From contig JBCCTQ010000004.1 of NCBI GenBank assembly GCA_039198225.1, positions 1 to 64,000 on the forward strand: a DNA stretch of 64,000 nucleotides, written 5' to 3'. Within the stretch, counting starts at the first letter, position 1. Each line of letters starts with the position of its first letter. The notes under the pieces were generated by a model, which saw nothing but the letters and a program-made list of their open reading frames with translations, had not been told where the DNA came from and searched no databases. The translations under genes were made by a program, and so were the position numbers. Of this stretch, positions 25,625 through 33,806 are shown one piece after another. Source of the DNA: JASJAR01 sp039198225 (GTDB lineage: Bacteria > Pseudomonadota > Alphaproteobacteria > Rhodobacterales > Rhodobacteraceae).

Positions 25625-27253
25625 ATGACCAAGACCGTAGACGATCTCATTGCGCAACTGACGCGCGCCATTGAACGGCCGGAGCTTCCCAAGGAGCTGA
25701 TCCCGGCCGCCAAGGAACGATTGGAGCGGTTGAGCCGCCCGGTGCGCATCGCCGTTGCCGGCCTCCCAAAATCGGGAAAGTCCCGGGTCGGGGAATTGTT
25801 GGTGGGCGAAAGCCTCACCCGGGAGGGCATCACCTTCCCGTCCATGCGGGTCCAATACGGCAAGGGCTCCCGCGTGGCACTCACCCTCGAAGACGGATCG
25901 GTGCTGCGCTACGACACCACTGACCCTTTGCTCATCAAATCGAAAGCGCCCGTCTTCATCGACCTTTGGGCCAATCTTCCGGCTCTGAAGAAGATCACGC
26001 TTTACGAAGTGAGTGCCGGAACGAGCATGCGCTTCCAACGCGAAGCCATGCTGACCGCGGCCGAAGAATGCGATCTGATGATCTACTGCACCCAAGTTTT
26101 CGGCGAAGACGAACAGGAAGCCTGGTCGGCCATGCCAACGGCGATCAAGCGCCATGCCGTGCTCTTGCGCACCAAAGCCGACGAGGCGGAGGATCTCGAA
26201 CTTCAAATGCGGGCCGTTGAAATCAATGGCGATTCCGAGTTCGGCGACTTTCTTCCCCTGGCTACGCTCGAAGCTCTGGCCGCCCGTGAAGCCAAGGACA
26301 AAGCGGCGATGCAAGCCAGCGGCGGCTCGGCGCTGATTTCCCATATCAAGAAAGTGGTCTCCCACAGCCGGCGCCATGCCGAAGATCAGGCGAGCCTCTT
26401 TGTCAAAGAGCATCTCGACGGGCCCGATGCCGAGGAGAGCGCCCCGGAGCGCCCACAGCGCCGGCCCACCAAATCGCGCATCCGGTCGCGCCCGGTTCTG
26501 GTGTCTAACAGCGAGCCTGAACCGCCTGCGCCACCCGCCGAAAAAGTGCTGACCGTCGAAGAAGATCCGCGTCAGATCGAAGACGCGGTGCCGGTTCCGG
26601 CAATGAAAAAACCTGTCAAACGGGTCCGGTCGCGCAACACCCCGTCGACCCCGCTCCCGGCCGATGACGGGCCGCCCGTCGACGTGCGCGCAGCAATGCT
26701 CCGGAGCCCAAGCGTTATCGTAGAGACCAAGGCGGCGCCCAAATCGGAGCCCCTCGCGGCCCCCGAACCGGCCGCAGCGCCCGAGCCAAACCCTGAGCCT
26801 CAGCCCGAGGCAGAGCCAGACCCTGTCTCTTGGATTGAACCTGCGCCGGAGCCGATCGCAGCCCGGAAAACCGAAGAATTGCCCGAAGCCGCCCCGGAGC
26901 CCGTTGAGGCACCGGTCGAAGAACCGGCGGACGGCCCCCTTGAGGACCCCAAGGACCGGCTCCAAAGCGTTGTCGAGCGGCTTTGTGACGAGGCCAAAGT
27001 CCTCCAAGCAGAGAATCCCCCCACCCCGCAAAAGGTGGTCGCGAGCGTCTTAAAGACCGTCGAATGGCTCCAAGACTACTTGCAGGACACCACTTTTGAC
27101 GGCCCGGAGTTCGAAGCCTTGCGCGAACGGGCAACGGTAGCCCATGAATATGCAATTTTAATCAGTATTGAGAACGATTCAGCCGCCGCAGTGGATGGCG
27201 TCTCGCTTTTGTTGCAACTTAGAAGGAGTTGTCAGGCCGCGTTGGCCGCTTAA
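25625..27253 (+). CDS. P-loop GTPase-like protein with Pro/Glu linker
   Basis: A 542-residue protein. An N-terminal helix bundle precedes a nucleotide-binding core: Walker A AGLPKSGKSRVGELL (Gly46-Ser53), a region where DxxG would be but reads ITLYEVSAG, DLMIYCTQVFGEDEQEAW, and RTKADEAED, where TKAD resembles the NKxD guanine-recognition motif. So it is a GTPase-like or dynamin-like relative with an altered switch II. Residues about 270-460 are Pro/Glu-rich (PEPAAAPEPNPEPQPE), and the last 100 residues are helical. It starts 10 bases after the PP2C gene. No close family is recognised; a role as a switch with the roadblock-like neighbour is inferred. Confidence 0.7.
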   Translation: MTKTVDDLIAQLTRAIERPELPKELIPAAKERLERLSRPVRIAVAGLPKSGKSRVGELLVGESLTREGITFPSMRVQYGKGSRVALTLEDGSVLRYDTTDPLLIKSKAPVFIDLWANLPALKKITLYEVSAGTSMRFQREAMLTAAEECDLMIYCTQVFGEDEQEAWSAMPTAIKRHAVLLRTKADEAEDLELQMRAVEINGDSEFGDFLPLATLEALAAREAKDKAAMQASGGSALISHIKKVVSHSRRHAEDQASLFVKEHLDGPDAEESAPERPQRRPTKSRIRSRPVLVSNSEPEPPAPPAEKVLTVEEDPRQIEDAVPVPAMKKPVKRVRSRNTPSTPLPADDGPPVDVRAAMLRSPSVIVETKAAPKSEPLAAPEPAAAPEPNPEPQPEAEPDPVSWIEPAPEPIAARKTEELPEAAPEPVEAPVEEPADGPLEDPKDRLQSVVERLCDEAKVLQAENPPTPQKVVASVLKTVEWLQDYLQDTTFDGPEFEALRERATVAHEYAILISIENDSAAAVDGVSLLLQLRRSCQAALAA

Positions 27254-27275
27254 CCAGTGAAAGACGGATCAGTAA

Positions 27276-27641
27276 ATGGTGTCCGAACAACTTAAAGACC
27301 TCAAACAAGCCCTCCCCCATGTCACCGACATTATGCTCGCCGACGTCCGCGCGAAGCGTGTGGTCGCCTATACGGGCGACGAAGCCACTGCGAGTGCAGA
27401 AACCGCAGCCCTCTGCGAGCAGGCCAAGGACGTTCTCGGCCCGTTAACCAAAGGGGCAATCGGATCGAAACCCGCCACAGTTGCGGTCGTTTCGACCATA
27501 AATGACACGCGCATCTTCATACGTGTGCCCAATGCCCGCCACGATACGCTCGTACTAATAGGGTTAACGGAAATTGATCTGCAAGCGACCGTGGCGGTGG
27601 CGAAAACGTATCTCGATCACCTCATGGCCGTGGAGGCTTGA
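27276..27641 (+). CDS. Roadblock/LC7-like small protein
   Basis: A 121-residue single-domain protein. Predicted order is helix (VSEQLKDLKQALPHV), two strands (TDIMLADVRAKRVVAYTG), helix (SAETAALCEQAKDVLGPL), strands (PATVAVVSTINDTRIFIRVP; HDTLVLIGLT), helix (LQATVAVAKTYLDHLMAV). This is the alpha-beta-beta-alpha-beta-beta-beta-alpha order of roadblock/LC7 proteins such as MglB, which regulate small GTPases. The assignment is by topology and context, not by a strong motif. The upstream gene encodes a GTPase-like protein, matching the usual roadblock-GTPase pairing. The next gene starts 4 bases after its stop. Confidence 0.55.
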   Translation: MVSEQLKDLKQALPHVTDIMLADVRAKRVVAYTGDEATASAETAALCEQAKDVLGPLTKGAIGSKPATVAVVSTINDTRIFIRVPNARHDTLVLIGLTEIDLQATVAVAKTYLDHLMAVEA

Positions 27642-27645
27642 GACA

Positions 27646-28563
27646 ATGATACATGATGATCTGAGCACGAAACTCTCAAAGCTCGCCGAGCCGTCGGACG
27701 TGTTCCGCTACGGGTTCCGCGTGATTTCCACCGAGGCCGGACAAGCCGCCGTCGACGCTATTCTGACCGAGATCGACGAGACGGTCGTTCCCGCTCTTTT
27801 GAGCTTTAAGGGTGGCGCTCGCTCCATCGATGTTTCTGTAAGCGCCCGGCGCCTGATCGCGGTCCATTCGACCTCGAACCCAGCCCCGGCCGAGGAAATC
27901 GCCGGGATCGCGCTTACCCCGGACAATGACACGCTGATCCAAGCGGTCGGCGAGATGATCCGCGCCTTTGCCGACGGCAATGAAGGCAATGAGAACGTCG
28001 TGCTCTCGATTAAGAAAATGTCGAACGGCTTCACCTTGTCGAAATCAGGCATGAGTGCGGCCCAGCTCCGTGCGGCCTGGAACGGCGAGCCCTTCGACGA
28101 TGGTGGATCCGATATCGACGTGGAAACGCCGCCGGCCGAAGAGGAGGCCGAAAGCGCGCCAGAGCATGACGCACCCGAAGCCGCCCATGAGGGCACGGAG
28201 ACGGCCGAACACGTGGCCCCGCTCGAAGAGCTGTCGGCCAGCGCGGTCGGTCGGCTTTTGGCGGGCGCATCGAGTGTTACTCGCGGCGCCGTCCAACTCC
28301 GCGGCGATGAAATCGTCAATGAGATCGGCCATGAGCGCGCGCTTCTCGCGATCCGCCGGGTCGTGACCGGTCAGCTTGAAGGCTATCTCGGCGCCGATAT
28401 GGGCGACGAGCCCAGCCTTCGGGTTTTGATTGACGCCTTCGGCCCGGGCCGGAGCATTGCAATTGTCGCCGGAGAAGGTGACCGGGCGGTCATGGCGCTC
28501 GACAGCAAAGACGCCGGCGCCATCCATGGCGCCTGGCAGCGGGTGCTGCAGGAAGCCGCTTGA
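27646..28563 (+). CDS. Uncharacterised protein with roadblock-like C-terminal topology
   Basis: A 305-residue soluble protein, last of the kinase operon, with GGAGG 9-10 bases upstream. Residues 1-150 form an alpha/beta domain (DVFRYGFRVISTEAGQAAVD, ARSIDVSVSARRLIAVHS) that I do not recognise. Residues 151-190 are an acidic linker (TPPAEEEAESAPEHDAPE). The C-terminal 110 residues (ELSASAVGRLLAGASSVTRG onward; strands GAVQLRG, IVNEIG; helix HERALLAIRRVVTGQL; strands RVLIDAFG, IAIVAG, RAVMALD; end helix AIHGAWQRVL) follow the roadblock fold order. So the operon may encode two interacting roadblock-type domains. No homologue can be named. Confidence 0.6.
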   Translation: MIHDDLSTKLSKLAEPSDVFRYGFRVISTEAGQAAVDAILTEIDETVVPALLSFKGGARSIDVSVSARRLIAVHSTSNPAPAEEIAGIALTPDNDTLIQAVGEMIRAFADGNEGNENVVLSIKKMSNGFTLSKSGMSAAQLRAAWNGEPFDDGGSDIDVETPPAEEEAESAPEHDAPEAAHEGTETAEHVAPLEELSASAVGRLLAGASSVTRGAVQLRGDEIVNEIGHERALLAIRRVVTGQLEGYLGADMGDEPSLRVLIDAFGPGRSIAIVAGEGDRAVMALDSKDAGAIHGAWQRVLQEAA

Positions 28564-28574
28564 TCTAGAGATTG

Positions 28575-28598
28575 ACCGGTCCCTCGCTGGGGACCGGT
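28575..28598 (+). terminator. Hairpin at end of the kinase operon
   Basis: ACCGGTCCC-TCGCTG-GGGACCGGT is a perfect 9-base stem with a 6-base loop, 11 bases after the last stop. No T run follows, so termination may be Rho-assisted or only partial. It marks the natural end of the six-gene operon. Confidence 0.6.
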
Positions 28599-28821
28599 AC
28601 ACCGCCCGCCCGAAGGTCGTTTATAAGCAATTAGTGTTCGCGGACGCCCGCCCGTCCTCGACTTTGCTGCTTTCCCCTAAGTCAATAAAGATCGAGGCCT
28701 GTATTAGGCCCTTACCTACGGCAAAGCACTTTCACCTAATCTACGGCTATGCCGCGTGATTTGCCCCTACGATGTGTAGATGCAGCTAACGTTCAGAAGA
28801 TAAAAAAGCAGGAAAACAAAA

Positions 28822-29178
28822 GTGAATGTCGAAGATAAAATCCGGACAATCTTTGCTTTGCCTTTTGGGCTGGTGTTGGGAGTAGTTTCCTCTGGCGTAG
28901 CCACGCTTGCGTCCCTCACGCATTGGATTGTGCTCCCTGTATTCGCGTTAATTGTCGTTGCGTTCATTGTCTTCGAGCGGGTCTCGGATGCAGTCACCCT
29001 TCGGGCAATGGAAAAGTTGAGCGATCTTCCCGACGAAAAGATCCAAGAGCTAAAGTCAAAAAAACTCGTCGGTCGTCACTCCCGATTGCCGTTATACATG
29101 TTCTTAGTCGGGACTTTTTTGGGTTACGTGTCGACGTTCATTTGGTCGCCAACAGAGATACTGAGCTGGATCGCCTAG
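28822..29178 (+). CDS. Small membrane protein of unknown function
   Basis: A 118-residue protein with a GTG start (AGGA about 8 bases upstream). It has two long hydrophobic stretches near the N-terminus (TIFALPFGLVLGVVSSGVA; WIVLPVFALIVVAFIVFE), a charged middle (LPDEKIQELKSKKL) and a C-terminal membrane segment (LPLYMFLVGTFLGYVSTFIW). No family is recognised. Base composition is clearly more AT-rich than in neighbours, with codons such as TTA and ATA, which suggests recent acquisition. It follows the kinase operon hairpin in the same direction. Confidence 0.55.
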   Translation: MNVEDKIRTIFALPFGLVLGVVSSGVATLASLTHWIVLPVFALIVVAFIVFERVSDAVTLRAMEKLSDLPDEKIQELKSKKLVGRHSRLPLYMFLVGTFLGYVSTFIWSPTEILSWIA

Positions 29179-29311
29179 ATTAACCCGAAAATCACCCAGA
29201 CACTGGCCGCTTCTGTCCCGCATAGCAGACACCTGACGAATTTGGTAGGATGTCTGCTCGGAGCCCATAGTTCATCAACAAGACCAGCCAAGTTGTTGGG
29301 AACTTTGCAGC

Positions 29312-29860
29312 TCACCTGAGCGTTACGGCGGCAATCAATCTATTATGCAAGTAGTCGCCTGCCTGCCAGTTGATCTTCTTGTTCAAGAACGAGTGGATAA
29401 GTAGGTCACCGCGCTGCGTACGCACAAAATTTCCCCGCAAAACTAGTGCGCGACCGTCTAATTCGAAAGCGGTGGTCCGCCCATACGATTTGACACCATC
29501 GATCGTTTTCTCAAGGCTCGACCAAGGTGTGGAAAGGATAATGTCGTCGTAATCTAGGAGCCGCTTAACCCAAAATTCCGCTAATTCATCTGCGGTATGG
29601 CTGTCCTGAAGCGAAATTTTTGGGAGACTCTGGACGACACCAACACCCCTCCCATCCAGATGAAAAACCGCAGCATTGCCTGTCGGTTTGGTTTCGTAAC
29701 TGCCATAAGGAAACTCGGTGACCTGTTTCCAGAGCAAGGATGGTTGACACACAACAGCTTCACGCAAGGTTTCACAGTTCGTGTTCGTTTCCGCGGTCAC
29801 ATTGGACGCGGTCAAAATCGCAACAACTAGAAGTCCGAAACCACCAATTCCCAAAATCAA
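29312..29860 (-). CDS. Secreted protein of unknown function
   Basis: A 182-residue protein with an N-terminal hydrophobic signal (MILGIGGFGLLVVAILTASNVTA) and a soluble rest containing two early cysteines (NCETLREAVVCQ), repeated aromatic residues and a basic end. It is probably periplasmic or surface-anchored. No domain is recognised. Like the neighbouring 118-residue membrane protein it is AT-richer than the surrounding genes, and the two face each other. Together they form a small foreign-looking patch between the kinase operon and the TRAP binding proteins. Confidence 0.55.
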   Translation of the reverse strand: MILGIGGFGLLVVAILTASNVTAETNTNCETLREAVVCQPSLLWKQVTEFPYGSYETKPTGNAAVFHLDGRGVGVVQSLPKISLQDSHTADELAEFWVKRLLDYDDIILSTPWSSLEKTIDGVKSYGRTTAFELDGRALVLRGNFVRTQRGDLLIHSFLNKKINWQAGDYLHNRLIAAVTLR

Positions 29861-29992
29861 TCACCTTCAATAGACGATGAGCTTACTCAGGCAGTGCACT
29901 CACGGTCAACGGCAGCTTTGTCCCGCAATGCGGCGAAACTGCCCGAACGAACATTTAAATACGACCCACAGTTACCCGCCATGGTCTCAAAC

Positions 29993-30024
29993 AAAAAAAG
30001 GCCGCCCAAACCGGGCGGCCTTTT
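29993..30024 (-). terminator. Intrinsic terminator of the TRAP/OmpA operon
   Basis: GGCCGCCC (30000-30007) and GGGCGGCC (30013-30020) pair around AAACC. On the minus strand the stem is followed by seven consecutive T residues (A run 29993-29999), a textbook intrinsic terminator 18 bases after the TRAP binding-protein stop. A shorter T run on the plus strand makes it partly bidirectional. Confidence 0.88.
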
Positions 30025-30041
30025 GTGCCTTAGGGTAGTCC

Positions 30042-31160
30042 TTAGACCTCGACGAAAAGGTCCTCGGCGCCGCGTTTGGCAAGATAGGCGCTCTGGCTGA
30101 CCGGCGCGGAGCCGTTCATCAGGTCGCGGTAGATCGCCCAGCTTTCGTAGATCTTCCGGCCCATGGCATCATCCTCGGCCACCGAGGCGGCCACGTCGAT
30201 CGCCACTTCCGAAATCTGGCGCCAGACCTCGTCGGGGAGCCGGGTCGGCTGGACGCCGTTCTCATTCAGAAGCTGGGCCAGGGCGATGCCGTTATTGCCG
30301 TAATAGTCAGCCGTGTGGCTCGTGAGCTCTGCGTCGCAGACCATTTCGATCAGCGATTTGTGCTCCTGGGGCAACCGGTCCCAGAACCCTTTGTTGAACC
30401 CGACCGAGGCCATGGTCCCCGGCTCATGGAAGCCAGGATAGACATAGCTCGAGAGGAGCTTCTGGAAGCCGAAATGGAGGTCGTTATAGGGACCAACCCA
30501 TTCGGTCGCGTCGATCGAGCCGTCAAAGAGCGCTTCGACGATCCCGCCACCGGGCAGAACGACTGTGTTCGCGCCGAGCGCAGTCAAAACCTGACCGCCG
30601 AGCCCCGGGATCCGCATCGTCAGACCCTTGAGGTCGTCCACGCTGTTGATCTCCTTGGCAAACCAGCCGCCCATTTGGACGCCCGTGCTGCCTGCGGCGA
30701 AGGATTTGACGCCGAACTCGGCGTTTAATTCGTCCCAGAGCGCCTGGCCGCCGCCGTGGCGGATCCAGCCCATTTGCTCAAGGCCGGTGAGGCCCAGGGG
30801 AACGGTTGTGAAAAAGTTCATCCCGCGGTGTTTGCCTTGGAAGTAGTATTCGCAGGAATGGTACATGTCGATTTCGCCAGACGCGGCCGCATCGTGGACC
30901 GCAAGGGCTCCCACGAGCGTCCCCGCCCAGTTCACTTCGACTGCGATTTCACCGCCGGAAATGGTGTTGATCCGGTCGGCGACGCGTTGGGCGCTGTCGG
31001 CGAGACCCCCAAGGCCCTGGGGCCAGGAGGTGGCCATGCGGATCACGGTCGGCGCGCTTTGCGCCACGGCCGGTGCGGCCAGGGCACTCGCGCCGATGCC
31101 GAAGGTCCCAGCGCCGACCATCGCCTGGCGGCGGTTCAGTTTCTTGCCTCTGCTGCTCAT
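30042..31160 (-). CDS. TRAP transporter substrate-binding protein, TakP-like
   Basis: A 372-residue periplasmic protein with a Tat signal (LNRRQAMVGAGTFGIGAS). TRAP-binding features are TSWPQGLGGLADSAQRVADR, YYFQGKHRGMNFFTTVPLG, TGVQMGGWFAKEINSVDDLK and MRIPGLGGQVLTALGA (the conserved Arg that contacts the carboxylate), then DATEWVGPYND. This matches the alpha-keto-acid binding TakP subgroup. The membrane subunits DctQ and DctM are absent from the window. Its ATG overlaps the stop of a second, more divergent TRAP-type protein. Confidence 0.9.
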   Translation of the reverse strand: MSSRGKKLNRRQAMVGAGTFGIGASALAAPAVAQSAPTVIRMATSWPQGLGGLADSAQRVADRINTISGGEIAVEVNWAGTLVGALAVHDAAASGEIDMYHSCEYYFQGKHRGMNFFTTVPLGLTGLEQMGWIRHGGGQALWDELNAEFGVKSFAAGSTGVQMGGWFAKEINSVDDLKGLTMRIPGLGGQVLTALGANTVVLPGGGIVEALFDGSIDATEWVGPYNDLHFGFQKLLSSYVYPGFHEPGTMASVGFNKGFWDRLPQEHKSLIEMVCDAELTSHTADYYGNNGIALAQLLNENGVQPTRLPDEVWRQISEVAIDVAASVAEDDAMGRKIYESWAIYRDLMNGSAPVSQSAYLAKRGAEDLFVEV

Positions 31161-32194
31161 TGGGACAGAACCTCCTTGCGGCCGTTAAAGTATGCCACTT
31201 CGCCGATTTCGCTCCATCCGGCCACGTCGGCCAAGAAGTAGAGATAGGCGTCAGCGGCATCCGCTGCGGTATTGCCCGCATCGAACATCTTGCCCATCAG
31301 CGCGTTGGCCGCGGCGATCTGGGCGTTCCAGATATCGTCGGGCATCGCGTCGCTGGAGACCTGACCGTCGACTTGACGCATGGTGAGCGCATTGTCGTGC
31401 TTGGCCTTGGCGCGGATCGCGCCGTGTTCGGCTGTTACACAGCGCTCGAGCAAGGTCTGGTCTTCCGGGCTCATCCCCTGCCATTTGGCCAGGTTGATCC
31501 CGAAGGCCCGCGTCGACATCGGCCGGATCGCATTGGGTGCCACCGCATGGGTAAAGACACCCAGAAGCTCACGTTCGGCCATTTCCGAATAGCTCATGCC
31601 TTCGATCAGATCGAAGCGGCGAAGATCCCGGGCCCGGGCCTGGGTGATGTCTTCAACCGAGCCTGCACCCATTTCGCGGTAGGCTTGAAGGCCCATGCCG
31701 CGGGTGCCGATCCGGGCTGAGGTCAGCGAGGACAAACCACGAAGCGGCTCCTTCGACCAAAGAGGCATCGGACCGTCATCGCCGAAGGCAAACGTCTTCA
31801 CGCCATGCTCTTCGCCGAGGATGTCTCGGAAGAATGTGCCATCGGCGACCTCGCACCAGCCTTCGCATTCGCTGGGCGACATGCCACCGGGCATGGCCGA
31901 AAAGAGCGCGTAGGCCGGATTGTCAGCGATGAAGGCGTCTTCGTAGGCGACAAATCCGTCCACCCGGCCCGATCCGGCGGCGTCGAGGAAGCCCGGCGCA
32001 TCCGAGGCGGGCGCCTCTCTCACAGAGATTGCAATCCGACCGGCCGATGCGGCCGAAACGCGGCGGGCAAGGCCCTCGGCACGTTCGGGCATGTCGGTCA
32101 CGATCGACAATGGAATTCTGGACTGGGCCGAGACGGCGGTCGCAGAGAGGGCCAGCCCGCCCAAACCTGCTCCGAGTACCGTTCTGCGTTTCAT
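31157..32194 (-). CDS. Divergent TRAP-type substrate-binding protein
   Basis: A 345-residue exported protein with a Tat-like signal (MKRRTVLGAGLGGLALSATAVSA) and a DctP-like fold: ERAEGLARRVSAASAGRI, YALFSAMPGGMSPSECEGW, GMGLQAYREMGAG and ARKxG-like SARIGTRGMG at the substrate-arginine position. It is much less typical than its downstream paralogue, so ligand specificity may be lost or altered. It overlaps that gene by 4 bases. The pair follows an OmpA-fusion gene in the same operon, and no TRAP permease is present, which suggests a sensing rather than import role; that is inference. Confidence 0.75.
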   Translation of the reverse strand: MKRRTVLGAGLGGLALSATAVSAQSRIPLSIVTDMPERAEGLARRVSAASAGRIAISVREAPASDAPGFLDAAGSGRVDGFVAYEDAFIADNPAYALFSAMPGGMSPSECEGWCEVADGTFFRDILGEEHGVKTFAFGDDGPMPLWSKEPLRGLSSLTSARIGTRGMGLQAYREMGAGSVEDITQARARDLRRFDLIEGMSYSEMAERELLGVFTHAVAPNAIRPMSTRAFGINLAKWQGMSPEDQTLLERCVTAEHGAIRAKAKHDNALTMRQVDGQVSSDAMPDDIWNAQIAAANALMGKMFDAGNTAADAADAYLYFLADVAGWSEIGEVAYFNGRKEVLSQ

Positions 32195-32267
32195 TTATGC
32201 GTTCCTTTTTTTGGATTGGCCGGAGGACCGAGGGCGCTCCGGACCCGCAGAGAGTTTCTGGGCGGCC

Positions 32268-33806
32268 TTAGCGGAGCCAGATTTCGACGCGGCGATTGGT
32301 TTCGCGGCCGACGGGCGTGTCGTTGCACCCGATCGGGGCGACCGGTCCGTAGGAGACAACCGAAACCCGCTCCGCCAGACCGGAACCACCCGGTGCGGCC
32401 AAAAGCGATTGGGTCACGTTCTGTGCCCGCTGCTGGCCGAGCCGCGTGTTAAGGTCGAGACGGCCCACATCGTCGGTGAAGCCCACCACGACGATCTCGC
32501 GACCGCGGGCGTCCTCGCTGTTGAGGAAGTCAACCATCCGGCCGATATCGTCGATCGAACGGGCGTCAAGAAGCGACGAGCCCGAGCGGAACCGGAACGA
32601 TGTGGACACCCGTTCGGCATTCACCATGTCTTCGGCAAATGCGCGCACAAGGCCAAGGTCCTGGGCCGACCGAGCGGAGAGAACCGCCGAGGTCATCCGA
32701 GTAGACTGGTTGCCGAACGGAACCGAGAGGATCGTCTGGTCAACATAGCCGGCCGCTTCCACGAGGGGCTGAGCGGCTTGCGACATGACATAGTCCATGA
32801 ACTCGCCTTCAAGACCGGCGTAGCGCTCTTCGGAGCCGTAGAGGTAGACCCGGCGTGTCAGCGGGTATTCCTCGGCCTTGACCGAAAGGTCGGTCGCGTT
32901 GGCGAGGGGGCCACAGCTCTGGCGGATCGGCACGACCCGGCTGCTATCGACGTCCGGAAGACCCGCAAGCGTCATGGCAAAGGGGTCGTTCATCACCGCC
33001 TGGACAGCCTCGCTCACCGAATCTGCGCGTTCTGCGGTCCGACGGATCCGTGCCCGGTTGGGCTCGAGGATCAATTCGTTGGTGGCGGTGTCGAGCGAAC
33101 TTCCGGCTTCGGGAAGAATGAAGCGGATCGTGGCGTTCGGACCACCGAGTTCCGCCCAATTCCGGATCCGGCCCGCTGCGACGAGCGCGATCTCTTCGAT
33201 TGAAATCGAACGAATGTCGTTATTGGGGTTCACGACCGGGATGATGGCGTCGAGGGCGACCACCTGTTCGAGGCTTTCTCTGTCGCCGATCGATTGAAGC
33301 GCGCTTTCGGGCACGTCCTGCGCCGACAACACGAGGTCAACCTGGCGCTGGGAGAGCTGGCCGAAGCCCACATCAGGGCCACCCAGCACGAGCTCGGCGC
33401 CATTCTCCGTGTCGACTTCTGACATGTCGCTTGCCAGACCGATCCGTGCGATCCGCCCGTTGGCGTTTGGCACCGACAGGGCGACGAGCTGCTTTTGTTC
33501 GGCAAAGCCCGACATCATGCCTTGGAAAAGACTTTCGAGGCTTTCGTCGGTCACGGCGACCTTCATCTGGAATTGGTCATCCACCACCGGGCAATCGTCG
33601 CCTTCGCAGATCAGGTTGGCCCGGTCGATCGTCAGCTGACCGACGGCCGTTTTGATCGTCAGCGTGGAATTGTCGAACGAAATGATCTCACCGGTGACCC
33701 GGAACGATCCTTCGGAGTTGGAGATGGTAACGTCGTCGGCCATGGCGGCCACCGGGCTGAAGGCCAGGAGGGCGACGGCCGACAGTGTCAAACCCGCGTG
33801 TTTCAT
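32268..33806 (-). CDS. PstS-like binding domain fused to OmpA peptidoglycan-binding domain
   Basis: A 512-residue exported protein. A Sec signal (MKHAGLTLSAVALLAFSPVAAMA) is followed by a small beta-rich region with two cysteines (ICEGDDCPV), a PBP2/PstS-like part (DAIIPVVNPNNDIRSISIEEIALVAAGRIRNW, FILPEAGSS) and a C-terminal OmpA domain (FRFRSGSSLLDARSIDDI, VVGFTDDVGRLDLNTRLGQQRA, NRRVEIWLR). It probably ties a ligand-binding domain to peptidoglycan. It is first in the operon with the two TRAP binding proteins. The upstream 390-base region carries its promoter. Confidence 0.88.
   Translation of the reverse strand: MKHAGLTLSAVALLAFSPVAAMADDVTISNSEGSFRVTGEIISFDNSTLTIKTAVGQLTIDRANLICEGDDCPVVDDQFQMKVAVTDESLESLFQGMMSGFAEQKQLVALSVPNANGRIARIGLASDMSEVDTENGAELVLGGPDVGFGQLSQRQVDLVLSAQDVPESALQSIGDRESLEQVVALDAIIPVVNPNNDIRSISIEEIALVAAGRIRNWAELGGPNATIRFILPEAGSSLDTATNELILEPNRARIRRTAERADSVSEAVQAVMNDPFAMTLAGLPDVDSSRVVPIRQSCGPLANATDLSVKAEEYPLTRRVYLYGSEERYAGLEGEFMDYVMSQAAQPLVEAAGYVDQTILSVPFGNQSTRMTSAVLSARSAQDLGLVRAFAEDMVNAERVSTSFRFRSGSSLLDARSIDDIGRMVDFLNSEDARGREIVVVGFTDDVGRLDLNTRLGQQRAQNVTQSLLAAPGGSGLAERVSVVSYGPVAPIGCNDTPVGRETNRRVEIWLR

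Noticed and set aside
21473..28563. Type VI secretion fork-head signalling module.
   Set aside because: The kinase, FHA and PP2C genes recall T6SS regulators, but no sheath, Hcp, VgrG, ClpV, baseplate or TssM/L genes are seen on either side, so the T6SS label is not supported in this window.
25625..28563. Actinobacterial-type conservon (histidine-kinase-like, roadblock, DUF742, GTPase).
   Set aside because: Only the roadblock and GTPase-like parts match. There is no histidine-kinase-like or DUF742 gene, and the GTPase-like protein is much larger than the small Ras-like GTPase of conservons.
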